Source: Bacteroidetes bacterium MedPE-SWsnd-G2
GTDB lineage: Bacteria > Bacteroidota > Bacteroidia > Flavobacteriales > Flavobacteriaceae
DNA: 64,000 bases
Assembly (NCBI GenBank): GCA_001874335.1
Contig: MPDE01000002.1
Span: 186,001 to 250,000 of the forward strand
Reading direction: 5' to 3'
A program made the translations under genes and the position numbers. The notes beneath the pieces are model-generated. The model was not told the origin of the DNA. It ran no database searches and was given only the letters and a program-made list of their open reading frames with translations. Position 1 is the stretch's first letter. Every line of letters begins with the position of its first letter. Positions 44,058-53,698 of the stretch are shown one piece after another.

Positions 44058-45053
44058 ATGAGTGATTTAGAACAAGCGAAATTAACATTAGAAGAAAAGG
44101 GATTTTTAGATATAGAAACGCCTAACATTAACTATGTTGAAGAAATTCTAAGATTAAAAAAGGAAAAAAATGCGGTTTTATTGGCCCATTATTATCAAAT
44201 AGATGAGATTCAAGAAATTGCCGATTTTGTTGGTGATAGTTTGGCTTTAGCCCAACAGGCCGCCAAGACTGATGCCGATATGATTATTTTTGCAGGAGTT
44301 CATTTTATGGCTGAAACGGCAAAAATTTTAAACCCCACTAAAAAAGTAATCCTCCCCGATTTAAAAGCGGGTTGTTCACTGGCGGATTCTTGTCCGCCTG
44401 ATGCTTTTTCTGAATTTAAAAAGCAACATCCAGATCATAAAGTAGTGACTTACATTAACTGCTCTGCAGATATTAAAGCGCTTAGTGATATTGTATGCAC
44501 CTCATCTAATGCCAGAAAAATTATTGATTCCTTCCCCGAAGATCAACCTTTAATTTTTGCTCCTGATCGAAATTTAGGCGCTTACCTCAACAAAGAAACT
44601 GGAAGAGATATGCTGCTTTGGGATGGTGCTTGTATTGTGCATGAGGCCTTTTCTATGGAGAAACTTATTGAAGTGGTGAAAGAACATCCCGATGCCGAGT
44701 TAATCGCCCACCCAGAATCTGAAGCACATATGCTTAAAGTTGCAAAATACATAGGCTCTACTTCAGGACTATTAAACCATGTGAGACAAAGTGAAAAGAA
44801 AAAATTTATAGTGGCCACAGAGGCCGGAATTCTTTTTCAGATGCTTCAGGAAAATCCAGATAAGGAAATCATTCCGGCGCCCGCTAAAGAAGATAATACC
44901 TGTGCTTGCAGTGAATGTGCGTTTATGAAAATGAACACCTTAAAAAAGCTGTATTTATGTTTAAAGTATGAATTGCCTCAAATAGAAGTTGACGATGCCT
45001 TAAGCGCCGAAGCTATCAAACCCATTGAGCGCATGCTTGAGCTTTCTAAATAA
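44058..45053 (+). CDS. nadA: Quinolinate synthase
   Basis: 331-aa [4Fe-4S] enzyme that condenses iminoaspartate with dihydroxyacetone phosphate to quinolinate in NAD biosynthesis. The three triose-phosphate/iron-site cysteine regions are present: [14 protein letters not shown] (Cys106), GACIVHE, and the C-terminal CACSEC segment. The early [19 protein letters not shown] is typical of NadA. nadB follows after nine bases, so the two NAD genes are one operon with a palindrome-containing promoter. Confidence 0.95.
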   Translation: MSDLEQAKLTLEEKGFLDIETPNINYVEEILRLKKEKNAVLLAHYYQIDEIQEIADFVGDSLALAQQAAKTDADMIIFAGVHFMAETAKILNPTKKVILPDLKAGCSLADSCPPDAFSEFKKQHPDHKVVTYINCSADIKALSDIVCTSSNARKIIDSFPEDQPLIFAPDRNLGAYLNKETGRDMLLWDGACIVHEAFSMEKLIEVVKEHPDAELIAHPESEAHMLKVAKYIGSTSGLLNHVRQSEKKKFIVATEAGILFQMLQENPDKEIIPAPAKEDNTCACSECAFMKMNTLKKLYLCLKYELPQIEVDDALSAEAIKPIERMLELSK

Positions 45054-45062
45054 AATAGAAGT

Positions 45063-46646
45063 ATGACCAACGATAAAAACTGTATTCAATCAGATTTCTT
45101 AGTTATAGGATCTGGAGTTTCGGGATTAACCTTTGCTTTAAAAGCGGCTTTAAAATTTAAAGACGCTAAGGTTATTATCGTTACCAAAGACGAGCAACAC
45201 GAATCTAATACCCAATACGCTCAAGGCGGAATTGCTACAGTATTCAATAAAACGGTTGATAGTTTTGAACAACATGTACAAGATACCCTTGTGGCTGGTG
45301 ATGGTCTTTGTGATGAAGCTGTAGTACGTATGGTGGTTGAAAATGCGCCCGACCGATTGCAAGAACTCATTAATTGGGGCACCAAATTTGACAAAACAGA
45401 AAGTGGTGATTACGATTTAGGTCGTGAGGGTGGTCATTCTCAACATCGTATTTTGCATCATACCGATGTTACTGGGGCAGAGATTGAACGTGCACTTTTA
45501 GCGCAAGTAAATGCCCAACCCAACATTCAGTTTTTGTCTTATCATTACGCTATAGATTTAATCACAGAACATCAGGTTAAAAAAACAGCAACCAAACGAC
45601 ATTCAAACATACAGTGTTATGGTGCTTATGTGTTAGATATAAAGTCTAATACTGTAAAAACCTTTGCTAGCAAATACACCTTATTGGCTGCTGGTGGAAA
45701 TGGTCAAGTGTATGAAACCACAACCAACCCAACCGTTGCCACAGGTGACGGCATAGGGATTGCCTACCGCGCCAAAGCCGAAATTGCAGATATGGAGTTT
45801 ATTCAATTTCATCCTACGGCACTTTATAATCCTGGTGAATATCCAGCATTTCTAATCTCTGAAGCCGTGCGTGGTTTTGGAGCTAAACTTAGAGATTTTG
45901 AGGGGCGTAAATTCATGCAGCATTATGACCCAAGAGAAGAATTAGCTTCCCGTGATATTGTTGCCCGCGCTATCGATAAGGAACTTAAAAAAAGTGGAGC
46001 TCCTCATGTGTACTTGGATTGCACACATTTAGACATGGAAAAATTTATTGCTCATTTTCCCAATATCACAGAGAAATGTGCAAGTTTGGGTATTGATATT
46101 GCCAAAGATTATATTCCGGTGGTTCCTGCATCACATTACATTTGTGGCGGCGTAAGCGTAAATAAAAATGCTGAAACTTCAATAAAACAGTTATACGCCT
46201 GTGGGGAAGTTACCAGAACTGGTTTACATGGCGGCAATCGCTTGGCTTCAAATTCTCTTTTAGAAGGTTTGGTCTATGCGCATCAAGCCTATACCCATAT
46301 TTCTGAACGTTTTGACAACACAGCATTCCCTAAGCATGTTCCCGTTTGGAACGATAGCGGTATGATTAAAAACATGGAGAACATTTTAATTACTCATGAC
46401 CGCAATGAAGTAAAAACAATCATGACTAATTATGTTGGAATCGTAAGATCTAACGAGCGCTTATTAAGAGCAGAAAAGCGTTTACATGTCCTTTATGAAG
46501 ACAATAAACGCTTATATGATCATTCTGTTTTATCTGTGGAATTATGTGAGCTTCGAAATCTAATAACCACAGCTTATTTAATTACGCAATTTTCAAAACA
46601 ACGTACCGAAAACCGAGGTGGTTTTTACAATCTTGATTGCGACTAA
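45063..46646 (+). CDS. nadB: L-aspartate oxidase
   Basis: A 527-aa FAD flavoprotein that oxidises L-aspartate to iminoaspartate, the substrate of NadA. The N-terminal dinucleotide fold has VIGSGVSGLTFALKAA, and the family's SQHRILHHTDVTG and YICGGVSVNKNAET follow. RTGLHGGNRLASNSLLEG is the characteristic active-site strand. It ends exactly one base before the stop of the convergent TolC gene, so there is no terminator between them. Confidence 0.95.
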   Translation: MTNDKNCIQSDFLVIGSGVSGLTFALKAALKFKDAKVIIVTKDEQHESNTQYAQGGIATVFNKTVDSFEQHVQDTLVAGDGLCDEAVVRMVVENAPDRLQELINWGTKFDKTESGDYDLGREGGHSQHRILHHTDVTGAEIERALLAQVNAQPNIQFLSYHYAIDLITEHQVKKTATKRHSNIQCYGAYVLDIKSNTVKTFASKYTLLAAGGNGQVYETTTNPTVATGDGIGIAYRAKAEIADMEFIQFHPTALYNPGEYPAFLISEAVRGFGAKLRDFEGRKFMQHYDPREELASRDIVARAIDKELKKSGAPHVYLDCTHLDMEKFIAHFPNITEKCASLGIDIAKDYIPVVPASHYICGGVSVNKNAETSIKQLYACGEVTRTGLHGGNRLASNSLLEGLVYAHQAYTHISERFDNTAFPKHVPVWNDSGMIKNMENILITHDRNEVKTIMTNYVGIVRSNERLLRAEKRLHVLYEDNKRLYDHSVLSVELCELRNLITTAYLITQFSKQRTENRGGFYNLDCD

Positions 46647-47975
46647 TTAAATAGCGACATTCGTAATTTCTCCTGTCAACTGTAGCAATTCTAACTCTAA
46701 TAATTTAGCCGTAAACTTGGCGTCATTATAGGCTGTTTGCGCATTCAATAAATTCACTTGAGCCTGTCTAAATTCAATAGACGAGATTTGTCCCAACTTA
46801 TAACGTTCTACCGAGCGGTCAAAATTGTTTTTGTTGGTGAGAATATTTTGTTCTTGAGCTTGAAGTACAAACAAGGCATTTCGGTAGGACTCAAAACTAT
46901 TTTTCATGGTGTAGTCCAATGTTTCTTCTTGTTGTTGCTTTAAAATCTTCTGATTCTCTAATTGAATTTGTGAATTTGCAATTCTTGTTTTTGTACTACC
47001 GCCATCAAAAATATCCCATGTAAAGGTGATGCCAGCATTAAGCCCAGTAACATCTGTCCCTGCATTAAATGCAGTTGAAGGATTTATATTTTTATTCCAT
47101 CCGTAAGAACCGTTTAATCCAATTGTTGGTATGTATCCCGATTTATTCACCTTAAGATTAAACTCGCTAATGGCAATGTTCTTATCGGCTTGAAGCAAAC
47201 TCACATTGTTTTGTTTTGCTTTTTCTAACACGTCTTCAAAAGTGAACAATGGTAAAAACTCAACCTCCGTTTCTACCTCAAAATCTATAGCTTCTTTTAC
47301 CCCAAGCAAAATGTTTAAATCCCGTTTAGAATTGTCATACAACTGATTTGCATTAAGCAATGCAATACTATCGTTATTGACATCAACTTCGGCATTCAAC
47401 AATTCTAACTTTGTGGTTTGACCGTATTCATATTGATATTCCGCACGTTTTAATCGCTCTTTAGAAATGTTTAAAGCTTTGTCTAAATTGGTTACATTTT
47501 CAGATAATCTGGCAATTTGAAAATACACAGAAAACAACTGCAGATGCATATTCTCTATCGTTTCACGAGCTTGTAACTCTGATAGGTTATACGTCTCTTT
47601 TAGCTGCTTATAATTGTACTTTCTTCCCATGCCGTCAAAAAGCACATAGTTCATGTTTACAGACGCGTTGTAGCCTTTTGACTCAGCACCTTCAACATCT
47701 GTAACACTACCATCTTGAAATTCTACAGTTTGGTCACTAAGGTTATAATTTGCGCCAGCGTTTGCAGAAAGTGACGGTAAATAACCTGAGTTATAAATAC
47801 TCGAATTGTTTTTTGCAATTTCTACATTGTTATTAGCAATTTTAACACCGTAGTTATTTTCTAAAGCAATTTCAAGCGCTTCAGATTTGGTGAGTACACG
47901 TTGAGCAACCACTTGGTAACTCAACAGCACACAACCAATATATATCATGGATTTAATGTAATTCATCATCTTCAT
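46647..47975 (-). CDS. TolC-family outer-membrane efflux channel
   Basis: 442 aa from the ATG at 47975 (other ATGs lie at 47969 and 47966; a TTG at 47987 is not needed). A signal peptide (IYIGCVLLSYQVVAQ) is followed by two homologous TolC halves, with the long helical segments LKETYNLSELQARETIENMH and EQEETLDYTMKNS-type patterns. It begins inside the last codons of the RND permease gene, showing translational coupling. It is the outer-membrane exit of the tripartite pump. Confidence 0.9.
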   Translation of the reverse strand: MKMMNYIKSMIYIGCVLLSYQVVAQRVLTKSEALEIALENNYGVKIANNNVEIAKNNSSIYNSGYLPSLSANAGANYNLSDQTVEFQDGSVTDVEGAESKGYNASVNMNYVLFDGMGRKYNYKQLKETYNLSELQARETIENMHLQLFSVYFQIARLSENVTNLDKALNISKERLKRAEYQYEYGQTTKLELLNAEVDVNNDSIALLNANQLYDNSKRDLNILLGVKEAIDFEVETEVEFLPLFTFEDVLEKAKQNNVSLLQADKNIAISEFNLKVNKSGYIPTIGLNGSYGWNKNINPSTAFNAGTDVTGLNAGITFTWDIFDGGSTKTRIANSQIQLENQKILKQQQEETLDYTMKNSFESYRNALFVLQAQEQNILTNKNNFDRSVERYKLGQISSIEFRQAQVNLLNAQTAYNDAKFTAKLLELELLQLTGEITNVAI

Positions 47976-50900
47976 ATTTAGATTCAATAATAGCGCGTTC
48001 TACCTCTTCTCGAGTCACATCATGACCTGTTCTCATCCATTTAAACCAAACTTTAACCGAGTTGGATACAGAAAGTAATAATGGTAACATGACTAGGGTA
48101 AGCACTGTTGCAATCCCGATTCCGTAAGAAATAGAAACTGCCATAGGTTTTAAAAATTGTGCCTGTCTACTCCCTTCAAATAGTAAAGGCGCTAAACCAG
48201 CAATTGTGGTTAATGAGGTTAAGAAAATAGCTCTAAATCTCGATTTCCCTGCTTGTACCAAGGCTTCGTTAAAGTGCATGCCTTCTTTGAGGTAAGAGTT
48301 AAACTTACCAATAAGTACAAGGCCGTCATTAACCATAATCCCCACGAGAGCAATGATCCCTAACCAGGATAACATACTAATCTGGAAACCATGCACATAA
48401 TGTCCGAAGGCTACACCAATCAAACTAAATGGTATCATGAATAGTAATAACAAGGGTTGGCTATAGGTTCTAAATGTAAATGCAATAACCATGTAAATTA
48501 ATAGTAAGATTACCGGAGCAACTTTATTAAATGATTTACTAACCTTGGCTGCTTCACGGTTCTGACCTTCATAGAGTGCTGAAACAGTAGGATATTTTGA
48601 AGAGATTTCGGGCATGATATTAGCCTGAATATCTGCAATAACATCGGTCGCACTATCTTCAATATTTGCTAAATCGGCATTCACTTGAATTTCACGCTTT
48701 CCTTCCAGGTGATTAATAGCAACATCACCACGTTCTATCTCGTAGGTAGCGATTTCGGAGAATGGCACTTTACTACCTGTAGGTGTATTGATCCACATAT
48801 CGTCTAAATTCTTGATAGAAGAACGGTCTTCTTTCTTATAGCGCACCCAGACCTTAATTTCGTCTTGACCACGCTGAAAACGTTGCGCTTGAAAACCGAA
48901 GAATCCTGAGCGTACTTGAGACATTACCGACTGTAAATTCAATCCGAGGATATATGCCTTATCTTTTAGTTGGATCTGAATTTCCTTAATTCCTGCAGGA
49001 TCATTATCTGAAATATCTTTTAGAATTGGGTTTGCAGAAAGTACTTTTTTAAGTTCGTTTTTAGCTGCTTTTAATTCATCTATATTATTTCCTAATAGCG
49101 ACACAGAAACTGGGCTTCCTCCAAAGTTACCACCAGAACCAAAGGTTAAACTTTCTGCTCCATAAACTTCGTCTGAAATGTTTCTAATTTTATTGGCAAC
49201 CTCTTGAGATTGAATATCACCTCTAAACTCACCATCTAATAAATTAACGGTTAAAGTGGCGTTAGATGTTCCTGGACCAATACGTTTAACCACATTTTTC
49301 ACAATGCTACGACCTTCAAAATCTGCTGGATTATAGTCATCATTTACCACCCAAACTTTCTCTTCAATATTAGAAATAATAGAATCGGTAATGGCTTCGT
49401 TTGTTCCCTGTGGCATTTTTAGAGAAATAGTAACTCTATCACTCGCCATTCTTGGGAAGAAGGCTGTACCAACAATACCTCCACCAATGGCTCCAATACT
49501 TAAAACTAATAAGGCTATTGGAATAGCAAAACCTAAAAATTGATTCTTTAAAAAGTACCTTAAATACGGGACATAAAACTTATCTCTAATCCTACCTAAA
49601 AATTCATCTGCGCCTTTGTTTAGTTTTCTAAAAAACAAATCGACTTTATTAAACTTTCTACCTTCCCTTTGCAAAGCTTTTGAATGTGCAACGTGAGCAG
49701 GAAGAATGATTAAAGCTTCAATCATAGAAACCAATAAGGTTAAGGTCACAACGGTGGACACCTCTTTAAAGAAATCACCAATACGTCCGTCTAAAAAGAA
49801 GAAAGTGGCAAAGGCAATCATAGTAGTCAACAAGGCCGAAATCACAGGTGGCATAACTTCCATAGTACCATCAATAGCGGCTCTAACGGGAGATTTTCCT
49901 TTTTCGTAGTGGTGATAAATATTTTCACCAATTACAATACCATCATCCACCAGAATACCAATTACAATAATCATCCCGAATAGGGACAATACATTTATGG
50001 TTACGCCCATTTGTGCTGCAAAAATGAACATCCCAAAAAAGGAAACTGGGATTCCTGCGGCAACCCAAATGGCTAATCTTGCGTTTAAAAATATGGCCAA
50101 GAAGAATAACACTAACAGTATCCCCATTACCGCATTTTCAACCAATAAATCTGTTCTCTGATTTAGAGTAATAGAGGAATCACTTGAAATGTCTAACTGT
50201 ACATTATCATATTGCTGGTTAAACTTATCGATATAGATTTTCACCTTATCGGCAGAGGCCAAAAGATCTTCGCTATTGGTATTGCTTACGGTAACATTTA
50301 TGGCTTTTTTACCATTGTAATAAATTCTATCAGGTGTTTCAGACCAAGTGTCTTCAACATCTGCAACGTCTTTAAGTCTGATTATGTTTCCGTTTGGTTC
50401 TGCTCTAACAATAAGGTTGTACAACTCTACTCCATAATAGGAACGGTTTTTTGCACGAATCAAATAATCTTCTTCAGATGTTTTAATATTACCACCAGAA
50501 ATAAGAATGTTGGCTCTTGATACGGCGTTAGCCACATCCTGAAATGACAAATTATAGGCTCTCAAATCGTTTTCACGTACTGAGATTGCAATTTCTTCAT
50601 CAGGGAATCCTGAAATTTCCACTTGTGAAATTCCATCAATTCGTCTTAAATCATTTTCAATTTCTCTGGCATATTGCTTTAAGGTAGAAAGGGGAATGTT
50701 CTCTCCACTCACCGAAAAACTGATTGTTGATCTAATGGCTTCTTGCTTAGCTATAACAGCAGGTTCCATACCACTCGGGAACGAAGGTACGCGGTCTACC
50801 GCATTTTTCACATCGGCCAGAACAACATCAATTTTTGAGTCTTTTTCAGTTTCAACTGTTATGGTAGCCGAGTTTTCTCTTGAAACCGAAGTCACACGTT

Positions 50901-51135
50901 CAACACCAACAATTCCTTTTAAATTATCTTCAATTTTAAGAACTACACCTTCCTCCATTTCAAAAGGCGATGCTCCAGGATAGTTTAAACTAATGGTAAT
51001 GATTCGGGATTCTGCTAAAGGGAAAAACGACGATTTTAAATTGCTTACACCTATGGTACCAAAAATGATAAAAGCAAAAATCATCACGTTCACCGCAACC
51101 GGGAACTTTATAAAATAACTTATGATCTTTTTCAT
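47953..51135 (-). CDS. RND efflux pump permease (AcrB/hydrophobe family)
   Basis: A 1060-aa inner-membrane proton-driven pump. There are twelve predicted helices in the RND arrangement (first helix after MKKIISYFIKFPVAVN, helices 2-6 about 330-520, helices 8-12 about 870-1040). The proton-relay pair is present in IVIGILVDDGIVIGENI (AcrB D407/D408). In AcrB the partner Lys lies in GLSAKN; here that region reads GIMVNDGLVL, as in some other RND families, so the relay may differ. It works with the adaptor and TolC gene of the same operon. Confidence 0.93.
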   Translation of the reverse strand: MKKIISYFIKFPVAVNVMIFAFIIFGTIGVSNLKSSFFPLAESRIITISLNYPGASPFEMEEGVVLKIEDNLKGIVGVERVTSVSRENSATITVETEKDSKIDVVLADVKNAVDRVPSFPSGMEPAVIAKQEAIRSTISFSVSGENIPLSTLKQYAREIENDLRRIDGISQVEISGFPDEEIAISVRENDLRAYNLSFQDVANAVSRANILISGGNIKTSEEDYLIRAKNRSYYGVELYNLIVRAEPNGNIIRLKDVADVEDTWSETPDRIYYNGKKAINVTVSNTNSEDLLASADKVKIYIDKFNQQYDNVQLDISSDSSITLNQRTDLLVENAVMGILLVLFFLAIFLNARLAIWVAAGIPVSFFGMFIFAAQMGVTINVLSLFGMIIVIGILVDDGIVIGENIYHHYEKGKSPVRAAIDGTMEVMPPVISALLTTMIAFATFFFLDGRIGDFFKEVSTVVTLTLLVSMIEALIILPAHVAHSKALQREGRKFNKVDLFFRKLNKGADEFLGRIRDKFYVPYLRYFLKNQFLGFAIPIALLVLSIGAIGGGIVGTAFFPRMASDRVTISLKMPQGTNEAITDSIISNIEEKVWVVNDDYNPADFEGRSIVKNVVKRIGPGTSNATLTVNLLDGEFRGDIQSQEVANKIRNISDEVYGAESLTFGSGGNFGGSPVSVSLLGNNIDELKAAKNELKKVLSANPILKDISDNDPAGIKEIQIQLKDKAYILGLNLQSVMSQVRSGFFGFQAQRFQRGQDEIKVWVRYKKEDRSSIKNLDDMWINTPTGSKVPFSEIATYEIERGDVAINHLEGKREIQVNADLANIEDSATDVIADIQANIMPEISSKYPTVSALYEGQNREAAKVSKSFNKVAPVILLLIYMVIAFTFRTYSQPLLLLFMIPFSLIGVAFGHYVHGFQISMLSWLGIIALVGIMVNDGLVLIGKFNSYLKEGMHFNEALVQAGKSRFRAIFLTSLTTIAGLAPLLFEGSRQAQFLKPMAVSISYGIGIATVLTLVMLPLLLSVSNSVKVWFKWMRTGHDVTREEVERAIIESKYEDDELH

Positions 51136-51138
51136 GGA

Positions 51139-52254
51139 CTACTTCTTACCTTCGTATTGTTTCACTTTCATCCCTTGATATGCCCCTGGAGTTGGTTTAG
51201 CCAATAATAAGGTTTCGTCTTCGATGCCTTTGATTACCGCTTTATCTATTGAAAAATACACGGGCTCCACATCTATTAAATCTAAAACTGAATCTCTAAC
51301 AACATAAACCTGTTTATTATCTACCAATAATTTACGAGACACCTCAATAGCATCATGCTCACTCCTTGCCAATAGATTTGCTTCAAGGTACATGCCTTCT
51401 CTAAGGTTTTCATCCTTTAACTCGATATAAGCATTAATGGTTTGTGATGCGGCATCTACACGCCCGTTTATCCTAACTACCTTACCTACAAAAGATTTAG
51501 ATTTATCTAAATTATGCAGTGTAACTTCGTTATCTAATTTCAATAAATCGGCGAATTCAGCATTTACCGCTACTTCCATTTCATAGATATCGGTGTCAAT
51601 AAATTCACCTAATTTTTGTCCTGCTCTAACCAATGAACCTGGTGTTACCAATGCTTCAGTTAGAACACCCGAATATGGTGCTCTTATTGAATATTTAGAC
51701 AACTTAACTTCTAAGTTTTTTACATTGTAGTATGCGGTATTAATTCCGCGACCAGAAATAAAATACTTTTCTTGTTCAGAATGTAATTCAGGTAATTTTG
51801 GCGTTGGTTTATTTATATCAAACTGCTGTAAATACGTTTGCCACTTGTTATACTCGTTTGGATAGTCTAACCTAATATCAGGCATGATAGACGTGATACT
51901 GTTATAAAAATTACTTTTTTGAGATTGCAAATTGGCATAAAACTCATCACTATTAATTTTTAAAATCGAAGTACCTTTATTATAAGTTGTTCCCGCTTTA
52001 AAATCTTTGGTCGCGGGCTCTAAAACACCTTGTACTTCTGAATATAGCTCAATTTTGTTTTTAGCCGTTACATTACCACTTGTTGTAATAATAATTGGCA
52101 CATCATGGTTTTTAACAGGTTCAACAAAAACCGTTTTCACCACCTTATCAAATTTTGGTTTTGGCTTTGTTTTACTATCGATCAAATATTTTGCAAAAAA
52201 TACGGCCGCTGCAAGTAATACAACGCCTAAAATTATTGAGGTTATCTTTCTCAT
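51139..52254 (-). CDS. RND periplasmic adaptor (HlyD/MFP family)
   Basis: 371 aa. An N-terminal hydrophobic helix (ITSIILGVVLLAAAVFFAKYLI) anchors it. The lipoyl/barrel-sandwich halves are visible (KNKIELYSEVQGVLEPATKDF and RAPYSGVLTEALVTPGSLVRAGQ), and a hairpin lies between (about 100-180). The C-terminal barrel and membrane-proximal domains follow (GMYLEANLLARSEHDAIEVSRKLLVDN). It links the RND permease to the TolC channel. The gap to the permease is 3 bases. Confidence 0.93.
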   Translation of the reverse strand: MRKITSIILGVVLLAAAVFFAKYLIDSKTKPKPKFDKVVKTVFVEPVKNHDVPIIITTSGNVTAKNKIELYSEVQGVLEPATKDFKAGTTYNKGTSILKINSDEFYANLQSQKSNFYNSITSIMPDIRLDYPNEYNKWQTYLQQFDINKPTPKLPELHSEQEKYFISGRGINTAYYNVKNLEVKLSKYSIRAPYSGVLTEALVTPGSLVRAGQKLGEFIDTDIYEMEVAVNAEFADLLKLDNEVTLHNLDKSKSFVGKVVRINGRVDAASQTINAYIELKDENLREGMYLEANLLARSEHDAIEVSRKLLVDNKQVYVVRDSVLDLIDVEPVYFSIDKAVIKGIEDETLLLAKPTPGAYQGMKVKQYEGKK

Positions 52255-52263
52255 AGATTCGTG

Positions 52264-52728
52264 TTATATAGATTCAAATTCTGAATCGAAATTTTGTTGA
52301 ATTTTTTTTAGTGTCTTTATAATTTGTTGTTTCTCTTCTTCTGTAATGTTATGCTCTAAAGTGTCTAATGTGTTTTTGATCGCTGGTCTTGATTGGTTAA
52401 ACACCTCTCGTCCTATATCGGTAATAAACACGTGATTTACGCGTTTATCGGTATCACACTGCTGTCGTTTGATGTACCCCTTGTTTTCCATTTTACCAAG
52501 TAACCGTGTTAAAGACGATTTATCTCTAAGGGTAAGAAACGCCAGATTGTTTTGACTGATACCATCTTGGTCATGCAGTTTTTTAAGTACAATCATCTGC
52601 TCCTTTGTAAGCGATAATCCATGGCTCTTAAACTGTTCTTGCAAATAGAACTCTATTAGTTTTACAGTGCGTCCTAACCACGGCCCTACCGAGTTCTCAA
52701 AGTCTATATTATCAGTTTTGGTTTTCAT
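52264..52728 (-). CDS. MarR-family transcriptional repressor of the efflux operon
   Basis: A 154-aa winged-helix dimer. The DNA-binding part has LTKEQMIVLKKLHDQDGISQNNLAFLTLRDKSSLTRLLGKMENKGYIKR, here given in pieces: the recognition helix DKSSLTRLL and wing DTDKRVNHVFIT. The start is taken at 52728 because the promoter -7 box TATCTTTG covers 52733-52740; an earlier ATG at 52746 would place the start inside the promoter. A palindrome at 52754-52773 fits a MarR operator, so it probably represses its own pump operon until a ligand binds. Confidence 0.92.
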   Translation of the reverse strand: MKTKTDNIDFENSVGPWLGRTVKLIEFYLQEQFKSHGLSLTKEQMIVLKKLHDQDGISQNNLAFLTLRDKSSLTRLLGKMENKGYIKRQQCDTDKRVNHVFITDIGREVFNQSRPAIKNTLDTLEHNITEEEKQQIIKTLKKIQQNFDSEFESI

Positions 52729-52732
52729 GCCG

Positions 52733-52740
52733 CAAAGATA
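52733..52740 (-). promoter_or_regulatory. -7 box of the MarR efflux operon
   Basis: Minus-strand TATCTTTG, a full TAnnTTTG match, ends 4 bases before the MarR ATG at 52728. The transcript would be leaderless or nearly so. Confidence 0.7.
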
Positions 52741-52746
52741 CTTCAT

Positions 52747-53163
52747 AAATAAAATAGTTGCACATGCAACTATCTAAAAATATTGTTAAGAATTTATGCA
52801 TTTCATCTCATACTTTTCGGGCTTACAACCCTAATCAATTAAGATAGAATGTGTTTAGACTTAAGCCAGGGAATTAGGTTTAATTTCAAGTGTGTTAAGT
52901 AATTCATAAAACACAAACCACAATCTAAACGTTACATAACTAAGAGTCAATAAATTAAAGAGACAGCAATAACAATATTACTTTAACCTATTGCTGAGAC
53001 AGGGCTCTGCACAATAGAACACTTATTGTATTGTTAATAATTTTATGCATAACTTTAGGAATTTACGCTCATACTTGTAGTGGGATATTCTATTTTTGGG
53101 AAGCAAATTAAATGATGCTTTTTCCAAGCTTAATCCTAACCAAATTAAACAACAAATACCACT
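52747..53163. other. 417-base intergenic region between the efflux operon and the next plus-strand gene
   Basis: It holds the MarR operator at the left end, an 8-base inverted repeat (CAGCAATA 52964-52971 and TATTGCTG 53089-less: second arm at 52989-52996) with a 17-base loop, and a TATTTTTG -7 box at 53091-53098, 66 bases before the ATG at 53164. I find no ORF of useful length on either strand and no RNA gene I can name. Confidence 0.6.
52754..52773. promoter_or_regulatory. MarR operator palindrome
   Basis: Two 9-base arms (ATAGTTGCA and TGCAACTAT) with a 2-base CA spacer form a near-perfect palindrome of the TTGC-N4-GCAA type bound by MarR proteins. It lies 13 bases upstream of the -7 box of the efflux operon, overlapping the -33 region, so binding would block RNA polymerase. 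Confidence 0.85.
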
Positions 53164-53631
53164 ATGAAAAAACTAATTACCATTATCGTATTAACGCTAT
53201 GCACAAGCGTAACATTTGCACAAGATTTTAGTGACTTGGCAAATCAAAAATTAAAAAAAGTAGACAGTTATAAACCTGCTGAAACTAAAGTTTTAGAATG
53301 TGTAAACTACTTATTTGAGACGCCATTCGACAAAAACGATTTAAATAGAGCTGTTGCTCAAGCCTATATTATTCAATGGATGACTGGAACTCCAGATCAC
53401 AGCTTCGCCTTAGACTCAAATGCCATGGAACTTACCAAGGGTTCAACAGATTTGTTTGCATTATTTATGGCAGCTATGACGAAGGTAGTTTTAGAGCAAC
53501 CTAATCAAAAATTAAGTAATGAAGCTATTTACAAACAAGCTGAAGCCTTATTAGTTTCTTATTGTTCCGATAGCAACAATAAATTAAAACCTTCAAAAAA
53601 GATTAAGAAACTAATTAAAGCTACAGAATAG
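53164..53631 (+). CDS. Unknown secreted protein
   Basis: 155 aa with a clean signal peptide (LITIIVLTLCTSVTFAQ). The mature domain is helical, with KVLECVNYLFETPFDKNDLNRAVAQAYIIQWMTGTPDH in parts (two Cys in total: CVNY and VSYCSD). No family is recognised. Many flavobacterial genomes carry such small exported helical proteins. It is followed 67 bases later by the membrane protein copy B. Confidence 0.65.
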   Translation: MKKLITIIVLTLCTSVTFAQDFSDLANQKLKKVDSYKPAETKVLECVNYLFETPFDKNDLNRAVAQAYIIQWMTGTPDHSFALDSNAMELTKGSTDLFALFMAAMTKVVLEQPNQKLSNEAIYKQAEALLVSYCSDSNNKLKPSKKIKKLIKATE

Positions 53632-53698
53632 ATATGCATTAGCATATACAGGTATTATGCCGCAAAGCTCACCCTAATCCAAAAATTCAATCCTGAAA

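Noticed and set aside
50212-50520. 102-aa plus-strand reading frame inside the RND permease gene
   Set aside because: The minus-strand permease is continuous and conserved, so this frame is a shadow.
52729-52746. Longer MarR start at 52746
   Set aside because: The added six codons are the promoter -7 box itself.
52961-52996. Inverted repeat CAGCAATA...TATTGCTG as a possible terminator or RNA
   Set aside because: The 17-base loop is AT-rich and no T-run follows; I cannot show that it is functional.
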